A model generated the notes under the pieces. That model saw nothing but the letters and a program-made list of their open reading frames with translations, did not search any database and had not been told where the DNA came from. This document shows, piece after piece, positions 39,322 through 49,369 of a stretch of DNA of 64,000 nucleotides (positions are counted from its first letter, which is position 1; the number at the start of each line of letters is the position of its first letter). Source of the stretch: Sphingobacteriales bacterium (lineage in GTDB: Bacteria > Bacteroidota > Bacteroidia > Chitinophagales > Chitinophagaceae); NCBI GenBank assembly GCA_027491165.1, contig JAIXWS010000013.1, positions 17,193 to 81,192 on the forward strand. The letters run 5' to 3'. The position numbers and the translations under genes are program-made.

Positions 39322-40590
39322 TTAGCTTTTGACAAATTTGTCTACTTCTAAAAGGAAGGTATCTAGCTCTTTGGTGTTGTTGTAAATATGCGTAGATATT
39401 CTCAGACAATTAATATTGTTTTCTGCTACAAACCTTGTTACGATTTGCTTTTCGCTACATTGGCTTTGTAGTTTTTGGACCTCTTTGTTTTTTACTTTGA
39501 AAGCTATTTGTGCTGCTTTCGAGATGTCCTCTATTGGGGTGAGCATTTCGATATCAGGGCTTAATTTAATTAAGTTTTCTTGTAGGTAATGGGCTAAATA
39601 CTTAACGCGCTTTTCTATTCTCTCTCTACCAATTTGGTTTTGAAATTCGATAGCCTTGACGATCCCTTTGTATAAACTGGCATTTTGGGTTCCATAAAAA
39701 TATCGATGTCCATTTTCGCTGTATCCTTTAAATTCCTTTGGATGACTTAATAAATTCCATCCTGTATCTACGCCAGCTCCACCATAATATGCTTGGACGG
39801 TATTTCGTTTTTCCGCGCTTACATATAAAAATCCTGTTCCTTTTGGTCCCAGCATCCATTTGTGACAACAACCCGCATAAAAGTCACAGCCAATATCCTT
39901 AAGATCTACCTGTAGCATACCTGGTGGATGTGCGCCATCCAGAAATGTCGCGATGTTTTTTTGTTTGGCTAGGGTGCATATCTCTTTGACAGGCAGCACT
40001 TGTCCAATAGTGCAAGGGATATGCGGAACACTAATGAGTTTCGTTTTTTTAGTAATCGCTTTTTGAATGTTTTGAAGTGTTTCTTCTGCTGTTTTGGCTA
40101 AAGATATAACCACTAATTCCACACCACTTAATTTCCATCGGTTGAGCCATGGGGATGCATGACCCACATGTTCATTATTCGTAATGATTACTTGATCTCC
40201 TGCCTTTAAGGCTAATCCCCAGCATATAATATTGACGCCTTCTGTAACGTTATGCGTGAGGGATATTTCGCTTTCTTTTGTGTTTAGAAATTGTGCCAAA
40301 GCTTTTATGGCCGCTTCGTCTCCCCCTCCGTATTTTCCTTGTGTATCTACCTCAAGCATGTCTTGTTGCACCTCATTGATTACTGTAAAGGGAGAGACGC
40401 CTTGCGTGCCGTTATTAAGGTAAATTTTCTTTGCGCTCAAGGGAAATTGAGCCCGTACCAGTTTCCAGTATTCCTCATCATCATGATCCACTATGGGCAA
40501 TGCAGTTAAAGCATTTGCTTTGTATTGACCAAGGGCTAAGGCACCAGCAAATATGGCTGTTTTTTGTAAAAAGTTTCTGCGCGAGTTCAT
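39322..40590 (-). CDS. Tat-exported PLP-dependent class V aminotransferase (isopenicillin-N-epimerase-like)
   Basis: MNSRRNFLQKTAIFAGALALG twin-arginine signal; FLDGAHPPGMLQVDLKDIGCDFYAGCCHKWMLGPKGTGFLYV. Confidence 0.9.
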   Translation of the reverse strand: MNSRRNFLQKTAIFAGALALGQYKANALTALPIVDHDDEEYWKLVRAQFPLSAKKIYLNNGTQGVSPFTVINEVQQDMLEVDTQGKYGGGDEAAIKALAQFLNTKESEISLTHNVTEGVNIICWGLALKAGDQVIITNNEHVGHASPWLNRWKLSGVELVVISLAKTAEETLQNIQKAITKKTKLISVPHIPCTIGQVLPVKEICTLAKQKNIATFLDGAHPPGMLQVDLKDIGCDFYAGCCHKWMLGPKGTGFLYVSAEKRNTVQAYYGGAGVDTGWNLLSHPKEFKGYSENGHRYFYGTQNASLYKGIVKAIEFQNQIGRERIEKRVKYLAHYLQENLIKLSPDIEMLTPIEDISKAAQIAFKVKNKEVQKLQSQCSEKQIVTRFVAENNINCLRISTHIYNNTKELDTFLLEVDKFVKS

Positions 40591-40657
40591 AATGTTTTCA
40601 AGATAATTTGAAAACAAGAAAATTCAAAATAGCGAGCTATAAACCTTTATTGAGGAT

Positions 40658-41146
40658 TTAGAACAATTCTATTTTATTGTTCATGAGGTGCCTTAAAAAT
40701 AACACTGCACAAGCATGAGCATCAGAGAGGGCGTCATGATGGTTGAGGGGTATTTGTTGTTCGGCACAGATTTTTGCAAGACCTTTTTTATAAATCTTAT
40801 AAGTGCAATGTGTTTGGTATTCGGGTTGAGGAATGAAATAATGAGCCAATGTTTTTTTGAGGCAATTATTATCGAAGCTAATATTGTGTGCTACTATGTT
40901 TTGGCTGTTAATGTAGGGTTCGATTAGATGCCATGCCTCTGCAAAGCTGGGAGAAAAGGCAGTGTCGGTGGGTCTTATGCCGTGTACTTTTATAAATGAG
41001 CTCCAGTAATAATTTCTTGGTGGCTGTATTAATTGGTTGATTTCTTTTACCACTTTTCCATCCTCAACTCGTATCAAGCCGATTTGGCAAATGCTGTTGG
41101 CATCTGCGTTGGCGGTCTCAAAATCTATGGCAGTAAAGCTGTACAT
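40658..41146 (-). CDS. 3'-5' exonuclease (DnaQ-like)
   Basis: FTAIDFETANADANSICQIGLIRV, VAHNISFD, HDALSDAHACA. Confidence 0.93.
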   Translation of the reverse strand: MYSFTAIDFETANADANSICQIGLIRVEDGKVVKEINQLIQPPRNYYWSSFIKVHGIRPTDTAFSPSFAEAWHLIEPYINSQNIVAHNISFDNNCLKKTLAHYFIPQPEYQTHCTYKIYKKGLAKICAEQQIPLNHHDALSDAHACAVLFLRHLMNNKIELF

Positions 41147-41176
41147 GTATAAGGTGTTGATTATTGTTGTTGTGAT

Positions 41177-41839
41177 CTAAGCTTTGAAATAACCACCAAA
41201 TAATGTGAAAAGGATCAGTGCCGCGCCAATAATCAATAATGCTGCTCCCGATATTTTTTGTAAATACATCACTTTGCGCAGGGTTAGTTTTTTGCGGATG
41301 CTATCTGCTAAAAAAACCTTTAAAAAGTCGATACCCAAAACGAATAGCAAGCAAGTGCCAAAGAAAACCAATCGATAGATGCCACCTTCTATTGAGTTCA
41401 TTTTTGTAGTGGCATTGGCTACAAGCGTTACAGAGGCAATCCAGTTAATAATTACTCCAGGATTGGCAGTGTTGATTAAGAAGCCACTGCTAAAGATTCT
41501 AAAATAATGTCCGTTACTAATGATGTTTTTTGTCGAAGAAGGTCTTACTGGCTTGTATTTGCGCAGCAAGCTCGTAAGGCCAACAATAAACAATATCGCC
41601 CCTCCAACAAGAGCGACTTGTTTTTCGTATTTGTAAATAAAGTTGAGCCATGGCGATGCTAAATTAGCGATACTGACATACATGATATCGGAGATAGATA
41701 CGCCCAAAACAAAAGCTAGTCCAGTTTTGTAGCTATGATTGAGGCTGTACTTGATTATAGCAAATAGAGTGGGCCCCACCGAAATAGCCATAAACAATCC
41801 AAGTAACAGTCCACCCAAAATAGCACTTATCAATGACAT
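41177..41839 (-). CDS. LysE family translocator
   Basis: GLFMAISVGPTLFAIIKYSLNHSYKTGLAFVLGVSISD. Confidence 0.9.
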   Translation of the reverse strand: MSLISAILGGLLLGLFMAISVGPTLFAIIKYSLNHSYKTGLAFVLGVSISDIMYVSIANLASPWLNFIYKYEKQVALVGGAILFIVGLTSLLRKYKPVRPSSTKNIISNGHYFRIFSSGFLINTANPGVIINWIASVTLVANATTKMNSIEGGIYRLVFFGTCLLFVLGIDFLKVFLADSIRKKLTLRKVMYLQKISGAALLIIGAALILFTLFGGYFKA

Positions 41840-41882
41840 AACAATTGTGGTCTAAGAATTAAGAAAATACAAGCAGTAGTGG

Positions 41883-42539
41883 CTAAATAGCAACAGGCTT
41901 TAAGTCTTGGGCAATCACCAATCTGCCCGCAGTTTTTGCTTTTATTTCTTCGATACTGACATCTGGCGCGTGCTCTACACACTTAAACCCTTCAGGTGTG
42001 ATCTCAAAAACACCGAGGTCGGTAACTACTTTGGTCACGCATTTAATACCTGTTAGGGGCAGGCTGCATTGCGCTAATAATTTGCTTTCTCCTTTGGGGT
42101 TGGTATGTTGCATGGCCACAATGATATTTTTTGCGGCAGCTACCAGGTCCATAGCGCCACCCATGCCTTTCACCATTTTATTGGGTATTTTCCAGTTGGC
42201 AATATCACCATTGTCGGCCACTTCCATTGCGCCCAAAACAGTCAAATGCACTTTGCCCGCACGAATCATTCCAAAGCTCATGGCACTGTCAAAAATGGCA
42301 GAGCCAGGCAATGTGGTAATGGTTTGTTTGCCGGCATTAATAAGGTCTGCGTCTTCTTTTCCTTCTTCTGGAAAAGGGCCCATGCCTAACAATCCATTTT
42401 CGCTTTGCAACACTACGTTTATGCCTTCAGGAATGTAGTTGGCCACAAGTGTGGGAATGCCAATGCCAAGGTTTACGTAATATCCGTCCTTCAGTTCTTT
42501 CGAAATTCTTTGAGCTATTTGCTCTTTAGTTAAACCCAT
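41883..42539 (-). CDS. 3-oxoacid CoA-transferase subunit B
   Basis: YYVNLGIGIPTLVANYIP, LQSENGLLGMGPFP. Confidence 0.95.
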   Translation of the reverse strand: MGLTKEQIAQRISKELKDGYYVNLGIGIPTLVANYIPEGINVVLQSENGLLGMGPFPEEGKEDADLINAGKQTITTLPGSAIFDSAMSFGMIRAGKVHLTVLGAMEVADNGDIANWKIPNKMVKGMGGAMDLVAAAKNIIVAMQHTNPKGESKLLAQCSLPLTGIKCVTKVVTDLGVFEITPEGFKCVEHAPDVSIEEIKAKTAGRLVIAQDLKPVAI

Positions 42540-42610
42540 TTATTTCAAATGTTGAATTGTAAATGTTGATTGTTTGATCCGGCAAGCCTATTGTCGAATT
42601 TGTTACTTAT

Positions 42611-43315
42611 CTAATTTGCTTTTCTTACCGTACGCTGCTCAATGCGCTTTTCATAATGACTACCTTGGAAAATACGATGTACATATATTCCGGGTGTATG
42701 AATCATATTGGGGTCAAGTTCTCCCGGCTGCACTAATTCCTCTACCTCGGCAATCGTGATTTTTCCGGCCATCGCCATGAGGGGATTGAAGTTGCGCGCT
42801 GTGTCTTTAAAGATGAGGTTACCCATAGTGTCTCCCTTCCAAGCTTTCACTATGGCAAATGATGCATCAAAGGCCTCTTCGATTAAATATTCTTTGCCAT
42901 TTCTGCTTAGGGTCTCTTTGCCTATGGCCACCTCTGTACCCACGCCTGCAAGCACGGGAACAAAAGGGATGCCGTATCCGGCAATTAAACATCTTGTGGC
43001 TAAGGTTCCTTGGGGTATGAGTTCTACCTCCAATTCACCACTCAATAATTGTCGCTCAAATTCTGCATTTTCGCCTACATAGGAGGCAATCATTTTTTTT
43101 ACTTGTTTTTTGTGCAACATTAATCCAATTCCAAAATCATCTACACCAGCATTGTTAGAAATACAGGTAAGATTAGTAGTTCCTTTTTTGACAAGGGCGG
43201 CAATACAGTTTTCAGGAAGGCCGCAGAGCCCAAAACCACCAAACATAATGGTTGCGCCATCTGGAATGTCCTTGATAGCCTCGTCCGCACTAGCGACTAC
43301 TTTATTTATACTCAT
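42611..43315 (-). CDS. 3-oxoacid CoA-transferase subunit A
   Basis: GATIMFGGFGLCGLPENCI, ELIPQGTLATRC. Confidence 0.95.
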   Translation of the reverse strand: MSINKVVASADEAIKDIPDGATIMFGGFGLCGLPENCIAALVKKGTTNLTCISNNAGVDDFGIGLMLHKKQVKKMIASYVGENAEFERQLLSGELEVELIPQGTLATRCLIAGYGIPFVPVLAGVGTEVAIGKETLSRNGKEYLIEEAFDASFAIVKAWKGDTMGNLIFKDTARNFNPLMAMAGKITIAEVEELVQPGELDPNMIHTPGIYVHRIFQGSHYEKRIEQRTVRKAN

Positions 43316-43355
43316 TGTTTGCTGTTTATTGTTTTGGCAAAATTGTTATAGATAT

Positions 43356-44150
43356 TTATATCGCCACAGGGGCTTTTATATGTGGGTGTGATTGATAATT
43401 TTCAAGCACAAAATCCTCGAAGCTAAAATCGAAAAGGTCTTTTATTTCGGGGTTCATTTTTAATGTTGGCAAAGGATAGGGCTCGCGTGATAATTGTAGT
43501 TTTGCTTGCTCGACATGATTGCTGTAAATATGCACATCGCCAAAAGTATGAATGAACTCTCCCGCCTCTAATCCGCTTACCTGAGCCATCATCATGGTAA
43601 GTAAAGCATAGGAGGCAATATTGAAGGGTACTCCAAGAAAAGTGTCTGCGCTACGTTGATAAAGTTGACAACTTAATTTGCCATGAGCAACATAAAATTG
43701 AAATAAGGCATGGCAAGGACTTAGGGCCATTTTAGGCAGGTCGGCAACGTTCCAGGCATTCACAATCATTCTTCTGCTATCTGGATTTGTTTTGAGTTGA
43801 TGCAATACATCTTTTATTTGGTCAAAAGTTTGGCCATCGGCCCCGGTCCAGCTGCGCCACTGATGACCATATACTGGCCCAAGATCTCCGCTTTCGTTAG
43901 CCCATTCATCCCAAATACTCACACCATTTTCTTTGAGGTATGCAATATTGGTCTCCCCCTTTAAAAACCAGAGCAATTCGTGGATAATGGATTTGAGATG
44001 TAGTTTTTTAGTCGTCACCATTGGAAATCCTTTGGCTAGATCGAAGCGCATTTGGTAGCCGAAAACACTAATGGTGCCTGTACCTGTGCGGTCTTGTTTT
44101 TCTACACCATTATCGAGAATGTGTTGAAGGAGTTGATGGTATTGTTGCAT
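43356..44150 (-). CDS. thyA: thymidylate synthase
   Basis: [54 protein letters not shown]. Confidence 0.97.
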   Translation of the reverse strand: MQQYHQLLQHILDNGVEKQDRTGTGTISVFGYQMRFDLAKGFPMVTTKKLHLKSIIHELLWFLKGETNIAYLKENGVSIWDEWANESGDLGPVYGHQWRSWTGADGQTFDQIKDVLHQLKTNPDSRRMIVNAWNVADLPKMALSPCHALFQFYVAHGKLSCQLYQRSADTFLGVPFNIASYALLTMMMAQVSGLEAGEFIHTFGDVHIYSNHVEQAKLQLSREPYPLPTLKMNPEIKDLFDFSFEDFVLENYQSHPHIKAPVAI

Positions 44151-44229
44151 AACATTTGCAAAATTAAACAAGTTTAGCGTATTGGCTACTATGTTGTAAA
44201 TTGCGTCAGATTTTAGACAAATTATTTAT

Positions 44230-44949
44230 ATGACCCATACGCTTTCAATTGTTATCCCGGCCTATAACGAAGCGGCTACTATTCACCATATACTCAACAA
44301 GGTGAAGGCTGTACAATTAATAGGCGGGCTGCAAAAAGAAGTAATTATTGTAAATGATTGTTCTAAAGACAACACTGACGAAGCGGTATTGGCGTATAAA
44401 AACGCCAATCCAGATTTGCCGATTAGCTATTACAAACATGAGATCAACAAAGGCAAAGGTGCTGCCCTGCATACAGGCATTCAACAGGCTCAGGGCGATT
44501 ATGTGGTTATCCAAGATGCCGACTTAGAGTATGACCCCAACGAATTCAATCTTTTACTGAGGCCCATATTAGATGGCTTTGCAGATGTCGTATATGGTTC
44601 TCGTTTTATGGGTGGAAACCCACACCGTATTTTGTTTTTTTGGCATTCAATTGGTAATAAAATGTTGACAATGATGAGCAACATGCTCACCAACCTCAAC
44701 CTTACCGATATGGAAACATGCTACAAGCTTTTTCGCAGAGAGGCTATTCAAAGTTTAGACCTTAAAGAAAAGAGGTTTGGTTTCGAACCAGAAGTTACCG
44801 CCAAAGTGAGTCGTATTCCTAAGGTGCGCATTTATGAAGTGGGCATTTCTTACTACGGCCGCACTTACGAAGAGGGGAAAAAAATTGGATGGAAGGATGG
44901 GTTTCGCGCCATTTGGTGCATCTTGAAATACAATATTTGGAGCAAATAA
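44230..44949 (+). CDS. glycosyltransferase family 2
   Basis: SIVIPAYNEAATIHHIL, VIIVNDCSKDNT, VVIQDADLEYDPNE. Confidence 0.95.
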   Translation: MTHTLSIVIPAYNEAATIHHILNKVKAVQLIGGLQKEVIIVNDCSKDNTDEAVLAYKNANPDLPISYYKHEINKGKGAALHTGIQQAQGDYVVIQDADLEYDPNEFNLLLRPILDGFADVVYGSRFMGGNPHRILFFWHSIGNKMLTMMSNMLTNLNLTDMETCYKLFRREAIQSLDLKEKRFGFEPEVTAKVSRIPKVRIYEVGISYYGRTYEEGKKIGWKDGFRAIWCILKYNIWSK

Positions 44950-44962
44950 AATAGTTACAATA

Positions 44963-45478
44963 ATGCCAGTTATCCTACCCGTAAATGGGCTAATGCCCCA
45001 AATCCCCGAAGATTGTTTTGTGGCGCCTAATGCTACTATTGTTGGCGATGTCACCATGGGCAGTGATTGTAGTATTTGGTTTAATGCAGTGATTCGGGGC
45101 GATGTGAACAAAATACGAATGGGTAATAAAGTAAACATCCAAGATGGAGCCTGTATCCATTGCACCTTCGAAAAAACAGAAACCATTTTGGGTAACAGTG
45201 TTTCAGTTGGTCATAATGCCATCGTGCATGGTTGCGTTGTGGAAGACAATGTGCTTATTGGAATGGGGGCTATTGTAATGGATAATGCGCATATTGGTAC
45301 TGGAAGCATCATCGCCGCAGGGGCAGTAGTACTAGAAGGCACTATCGTGCCTCCAGGCAGTATTTTTGCGGGTGTACCTGCAAAAAAGGTAAAAGAAGTA
45401 AGCCCCGAACTCATGAAAGGTGAAGTGGAGCGCATTGCCAATAATTATTTACAATACAGCAGTTGGTTTAAGAAATGA
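44963..45478 (+). CDS. gamma carbonic anhydrase family protein
   Basis: Hexapeptide repeats, IWFNAVIRGDVNKIRMG, IQDGACIHC, SVGHNAIVHGC. Confidence 0.95.
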   Translation: MPVILPVNGLMPQIPEDCFVAPNATIVGDVTMGSDCSIWFNAVIRGDVNKIRMGNKVNIQDGACIHCTFEKTETILGNSVSVGHNAIVHGCVVEDNVLIGMGAIVMDNAHIGTGSIIAAGAVVLEGTIVPPGSIFAGVPAKKVKEVSPELMKGEVERIANNYLQYSSWFKK

Positions 45479-46008
45479 TGAATCGCATGTTCTCTTTTTT
45501 GAGCACCTTCTTTTTCTGTTTCGTTATTACAAGTACTCTATCCAATGCACAATCGAATAGCGGAAAAGAAACGCTTGCCCCCTTTCAAATAAACAACAAA
45601 CTACCCTCTTTTGACATTAGGCTTTTAGATAGCGTTAGCTTATTGAATAGCCATTCCATTGCTTCGGGCAAGCCAAGCATCTTTATTTTATTTAGTCCAG
45701 ATTGTGATCACTGTGCCGCTTTATCTAAAGAGATAAAAAACAGGGCAACCTTGTTCGACTCGGTTAATTTATGGATGCTTTCTCCTCCCATGCCCTTCGC
45801 CGAGGTAAAAAAGTTCTCCATAATCAGTGGCATTGCTCAATTGCCTAATGTTGTGGTCGGTATAGACATGAATTTCTTTTTCGGAAGTTTTTTCAGAGTC
45901 ACAACTGTTCCTTTTGTGGTGATATATGATCAGGATAAAAAATGGAGAAAAGTAATAAAAGACTTAAATAAGTTGGATGATTTAGTAACAGAAATCAAGA
46001 AATTATAG
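45475..46008 (+). CDS. exported thioredoxin-like protein
   Basis: Signal peptide, FILFSPDCDHCAALSKEI; overlaps upstream stop by 4 nt. Confidence 0.85.
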   Translation: MMNRMFSFLSTFFFCFVITSTLSNAQSNSGKETLAPFQINNKLPSFDIRLLDSVSLLNSHSIASGKPSIFILFSPDCDHCAALSKEIKNRATLFDSVNLWMLSPPMPFAEVKKFSIISGIAQLPNVVVGIDMNFFFGSFFRVTTVPFVVIYDQDKKWRKVIKDLNKLDDLVTEIKKL

Positions 46009-46014
46009 CACATA

Positions 46015-46053
46015 AAAAAGCCTGAGTTCTATTCTGAATTCAGGCTTTTTTTA
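46015..46053. terminator. bidirectional terminator between convergent genes
   Basis: AAAAAGCCTGAGTTC...GAATTCAGGCTTTTTTT. Confidence 0.8.
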
Positions 46054-46071
46054 AAAGGTATATAAATTACT

Positions 46072-46665
46072 TTATTCTGCTTCAGCTACCACCTCGGTAA
46101 CCTCAGGAATCATTCTTTTCATCATTCCTTCTATTCCAGATTTCAAGGTAATCATTGATGATGGGCATCCAGAGCAAGACCCTTGTAGCATCAATGAAAC
46201 AACGCCATTGTTGTAACCGCGGAAGCTAATCGCACCGCCATCCATTTCAACGGCTGGTTTAACGTAATTTTCGAGTAGTTCTTTTATGCGCACTACAATA
46301 TCAGTGTCGTCTGCATGGATCGTATTGTCATTTTTTGCAGCAACAATCTCATGCTCATTAATTACTATTTTGTCACTCTCTAAAAATTCTTTTAGAAACT
46401 CACGAATAGTAGGTATTACTTCTTCCCATTGGGTTTCGGCAGTTTTTGTAAGGGTAACAAAATTGCTTGCTATAAAGACACTGCGTATAAAGGGGAATGC
46501 AAATAGTTCTTTTGCTAATGGAGAAGGACCTGCACTAGACTCGTCTTGAAAATCTATGCTTTTGCTTGCATACAATAATTTGTTTGCTACAAATTTCATA
46601 GTTTCTGGGTTTGGGGTCATTTCTGTATAAATGCTCACCACGGTATTTCCTGTTTTCAACATCAC
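46072..46665 (-). CDS. NifU/NFU-type Fe-S scaffold protein
   Basis: TEMTPNPETMKFV N-domain; YVKPAVEMDGGAISF and LQGSCSGCPSSMITLKSGIE. Confidence 0.95.
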   Translation of the reverse strand: MMLKTGNTVVSIYTEMTPNPETMKFVANKLLYASKSIDFQDESSAGPSPLAKELFAFPFIRSVFIASNFVTLTKTAETQWEEVIPTIREFLKEFLESDKIVINEHEIVAAKNDNTIHADDTDIVVRIKELLENYVKPAVEMDGGAISFRGYNNGVVSLMLQGSCSGCPSSMITLKSGIEGMMKRMIPEVTEVVAEAE

Positions 46666-46851
46666 CTGTAATTTTTATGAGTACAAAAGTAAAAAAATTA
46701 TATGGTCTATCGACATCAATAATTAAAATAGTGAAATAGGTTTGGCGATACGCCCATAAAGTATCCAATATCAAAAGTCAGAATGGCCATTAGGATTTCA
46801 ATGGCATGGCCTACTTTTTCGGCTTTTGTGTCCTTAATTGGGTTGTATGCA

Positions 46852-47982
46852 TCAATCCTCGAATGGACGATTATGATTGCTTTGTAGCTTTTGTATCCAA
46901 TTTTCAATAGTTTCTTTGTGTCTTTCAAAGGCATTGCCATAGGCAATATTGCGATAGGCAAAAAGCGAGGCATTAAGCAATGAGGTTTGGATATCAAATT
47001 TGTGCTGTTTGGCCATCATGAATATTTTTTTTTGGTGCATTAATGATCCCAGATATTCTTGCTCTGTTTGGCCCGGGGTTGGGATTAGTATGGCTTTTTT
47101 CCCCATGGCCAATAAATCCATTAGTGTGGAATAGCCGCTACGACAAATCACATATTCGGCCGCATCTATGGCTGTTACGAGATCCTTTTCGCTAAGTCTT
47201 TTGTGGTAGCTAATATGGTCTGGAATTAATGCAGGTTTTGTAGCAGCTTCCGAACCTTCAACATAGATAATGTGTTGGTCTGATTTTAGGGCTTTTTTCC
47301 ATAAAATACTAGAAAGTATACTTCTCTGAGGCTCTACACCAGACAAGAGAATGAGCACTATCTCTTTTCCCTCTGTTTCTTTTTGTGTGCCTGCTCCTGA
47401 ACATTGTGATAACAGTCCAATATATTCTGTTTTTATAGCTGGCAAAATGCTTGGGTGGGCTAAAGTTCCGCTCAGTCCATTGTCTTCGGCTACATCAACA
47501 ATCCAACAGCTATCAAATTTTTCAATAAAGCGATAATGCAGTTTAAGGAGTATTTTATCTAAATGAACACTCAAGCCCGATCGGATTTGTAATTGATGGG
47601 TCATCAATACGCAAGGTATTTGCTTAGTGTACAAGCCATATCTATTATCTGAGATAACGGCATCAATTTTGTGGCTTTTGATAACGCCTTGTAGCCATTG
47701 ATGTTCTCTTGTGATGCATTTGTTGAAGCGAGGGATTTGAGCAATTATTTTTGGGATTAAGCCCATTTTGCTTCGGGCATATTCTACGTTATAACCCTCT
47801 AGGTTGATACATTCTATATTTTTAAAAACCGATTGGATATAGTTTTGTTGCAGCGCATTCCCTGCAAATACAGCTTGGTGCCCCAGAAAATGTATGTGGT
47901 GGATAATGGGCACACATCGCGTAACGTGACCAAGGCCCCAATCTAATGGTGCAAGCAAAATCCTCACTTGTTTTTTGTTCAC
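46852..47982 (-). CDS. glycosyltransferase (GT28/MurG-like C-terminal region)
   Basis: ILLAPLDWGLGHVTRCVPII, AEYVICRSGYSTLMDLLAMGKKAILIPTPGQTEQEYLG; GTG start. Confidence 0.88.
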   Translation of the reverse strand: MNKKQVRILLAPLDWGLGHVTRCVPIIHHIHFLGHQAVFAGNALQQNYIQSVFKNIECINLEGYNVEYARSKMGLIPKIIAQIPRFNKCITREHQWLQGVIKSHKIDAVISDNRYGLYTKQIPCVLMTHQLQIRSGLSVHLDKILLKLHYRFIEKFDSCWIVDVAEDNGLSGTLAHPSILPAIKTEYIGLLSQCSGAGTQKETEGKEIVLILLSGVEPQRSILSSILWKKALKSDQHIIYVEGSEAATKPALIPDHISYHKRLSEKDLVTAIDAAEYVICRSGYSTLMDLLAMGKKAILIPTPGQTEQEYLGSLMHQKKIFMMAKQHKFDIQTSLLNASLFAYRNIAYGNAFERHKETIENWIQKLQSNHNRPFED

Positions 47983-48000
47983 GCTATTTCGCTATTTTTA

Positions 48001-48030
48001 CAAATGTAGAACATTATGAAGCAGAGCAAA
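48001..48030 (-). promoter_or_regulatory. Bacteroidota-type promoter for the 46852-47982 glycosyltransferase
   Basis: Minus strand TTTG-N18-TACATTTG, 18 nt before the GTG start. Confidence 0.5.
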
Positions 48031-48162
48031 ATTTTTAGTGTCGTCATTCTATTGGGTATTTTTATGGGCTTGTGCAGCACAATCATGGCGTGCAAATCTA
48101 CCAAGCGAAAGGGTTGTGGCTGTGGAGCAGACCTTAATAGAATGTATCGCCCACGTCGATAA
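48016..48162 (+). CDS. 48-aa lipoprotein-like Cys-rich small protein
   Basis: Manual translation MKQSKIFSVVILLGIFMGLCSTIMACKSTKRKGCGCGADLNRMYRPRR*; lipobox-like IMAC, GCGCG motif; not in ORF track. Confidence 0.7.
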   Translation: MKQSKIFSVVILLGIFMGLCSTIMACKSTKRKGCGCGADLNRMYRPRR

Positions 48163-48172
48163 TTTACTTTGC

Positions 48173-49369
48173 CTATATCTTGTTCAAGAATTCGATAAAG
48201 CTTTTGTCTTGGCGTTCTTTATTGTATTCGTTGTTATGGCATGCAAGGCAATTGTTGCGCAGTTGCCTGTAGCTTTCTTCTGATAGCAAGGTGAATTTTC
48301 TAATGTTGTTTTTCAGCCCATCGAAGTCTTGAATATGGCTAATAAAGCCTGTTTGGGTTTCGCTAATTATTTGGGCCGCTTCCCCATCTCCGCAAAAAAT
48401 AATCGGTAGCCCATTAGCAAAAGCATTAAAGATTTTGGAGGGTACAGCTCCCTTTATAGAGCTGCTTAGGGGCACCAACATGGCATGATATTGAGTCAGG
48501 CTATTGGGTATTTCTTCTGCCGGAATAGATCCATGATAAAACACCCCATTGTCTGGATTTTGTGAAATAAAGGATATAATTTTTTCGAGTTCAAAGCCTT
48601 GGCCATAAAGGTGTAGTTCCGTGTCCAGCTCAGCAAAATTTATCGCGTTTATTATGTCAAAAACGCCCTGTGCAATGCCCAATAATCCTGCATATACTAA
48701 TTTTCTTTTTCCTGCTGGGCGGCTTTGATCGGCTTGTTGAATGGATGGTTGTAGATTTCGATAAACAAATAGAGGCTGTGTATGGCCAAGGTTTTTTATG
48801 TGTGCTGCAATAGTCAAAGACTGTACCGAAAAGGCATCCGCTCTTGCATACATCGCTTGTTCTTTTTGCTGCAAATATTTTAAGAATAGACCATCTTGGA
48901 TAAAGCCTAAATCTTTGGCCGATTGAGGCCAAAGGTCACTCACATTCAATATTATTTTAGCGCCTATTCGCTTTGCCATTTTTGTGCCAATAAAACCACT
49001 AACAAATGGGGGGCTGCTGACAATTACTATGTTGGGATTGGCTTTCCTCATTAGCCCGTAGGCCACAAATAAAAGTGAGCAGGTATAGCTGAGCAGGCTT
49101 ATAAGTCGTTTTGTTTTACTAGATGAATGGGTGGGGATGAGCCAGGTGCGCCACACATTTATCCCTTCTACCTGTTCGGCGACTGTAAATTTTCCTTTGT
49201 ATTGGTTCAATATTTTTCCGCTAGGATAATTCGGCATTCCGGCAATTACACTTACGCAATAACCTTGCTGCGTCAGCATTTTGGCCAAATGATACATACG
49301 ACTAGGTGCAGCTCCTATTTCGGGTGGAAACGAAGAACACAAGAGGGTAATGTTTTTTTGCTCTTTCAT
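48173..49369 (-). CDS. glycosyltransferase family 4 (WcaI-like)
   Basis: FPPEIGAAPSRMYHLAKMLTQQGYCVSVIAGMPNYPSGKI, VPSKIFNAFANGLPIIFCGDGEAA. Confidence 0.93.
   Translation of the reverse strand: MKEQKNITLLCSSFPPEIGAAPSRMYHLAKMLTQQGYCVSVIAGMPNYPSGKILNQYKGKFTVAEQVEGINVWRTWLIPTHSSSKTKRLISLLSYTCSLLFVAYGLMRKANPNIVIVSSPPFVSGFIGTKMAKRIGAKIILNVSDLWPQSAKDLGFIQDGLFLKYLQQKEQAMYARADAFSVQSLTIAAHIKNLGHTQPLFVYRNLQPSIQQADQSRPAGKRKLVYAGLLGIAQGVFDIINAINFAELDTELHLYGQGFELEKIISFISQNPDNGVFYHGSIPAEEIPNSLTQYHAMLVPLSSSIKGAVPSKIFNAFANGLPIIFCGDGEAAQIISETQTGFISHIQDFDGLKNNIRKFTLLSEESYRQLRNNCLACHNNEYNKERQDKSFIEFLNKI

Noticed and set aside
46716-46997. Minus ORF overlapping the 3' end of the 46852 glycosyltransferase, tail VGHAIEILMAILTFDIGYFMGVSPNLFHYFNY
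   Set aside because: The tail looks protein-like, but no good start exists outside the overlapping frame; kept as unsupported
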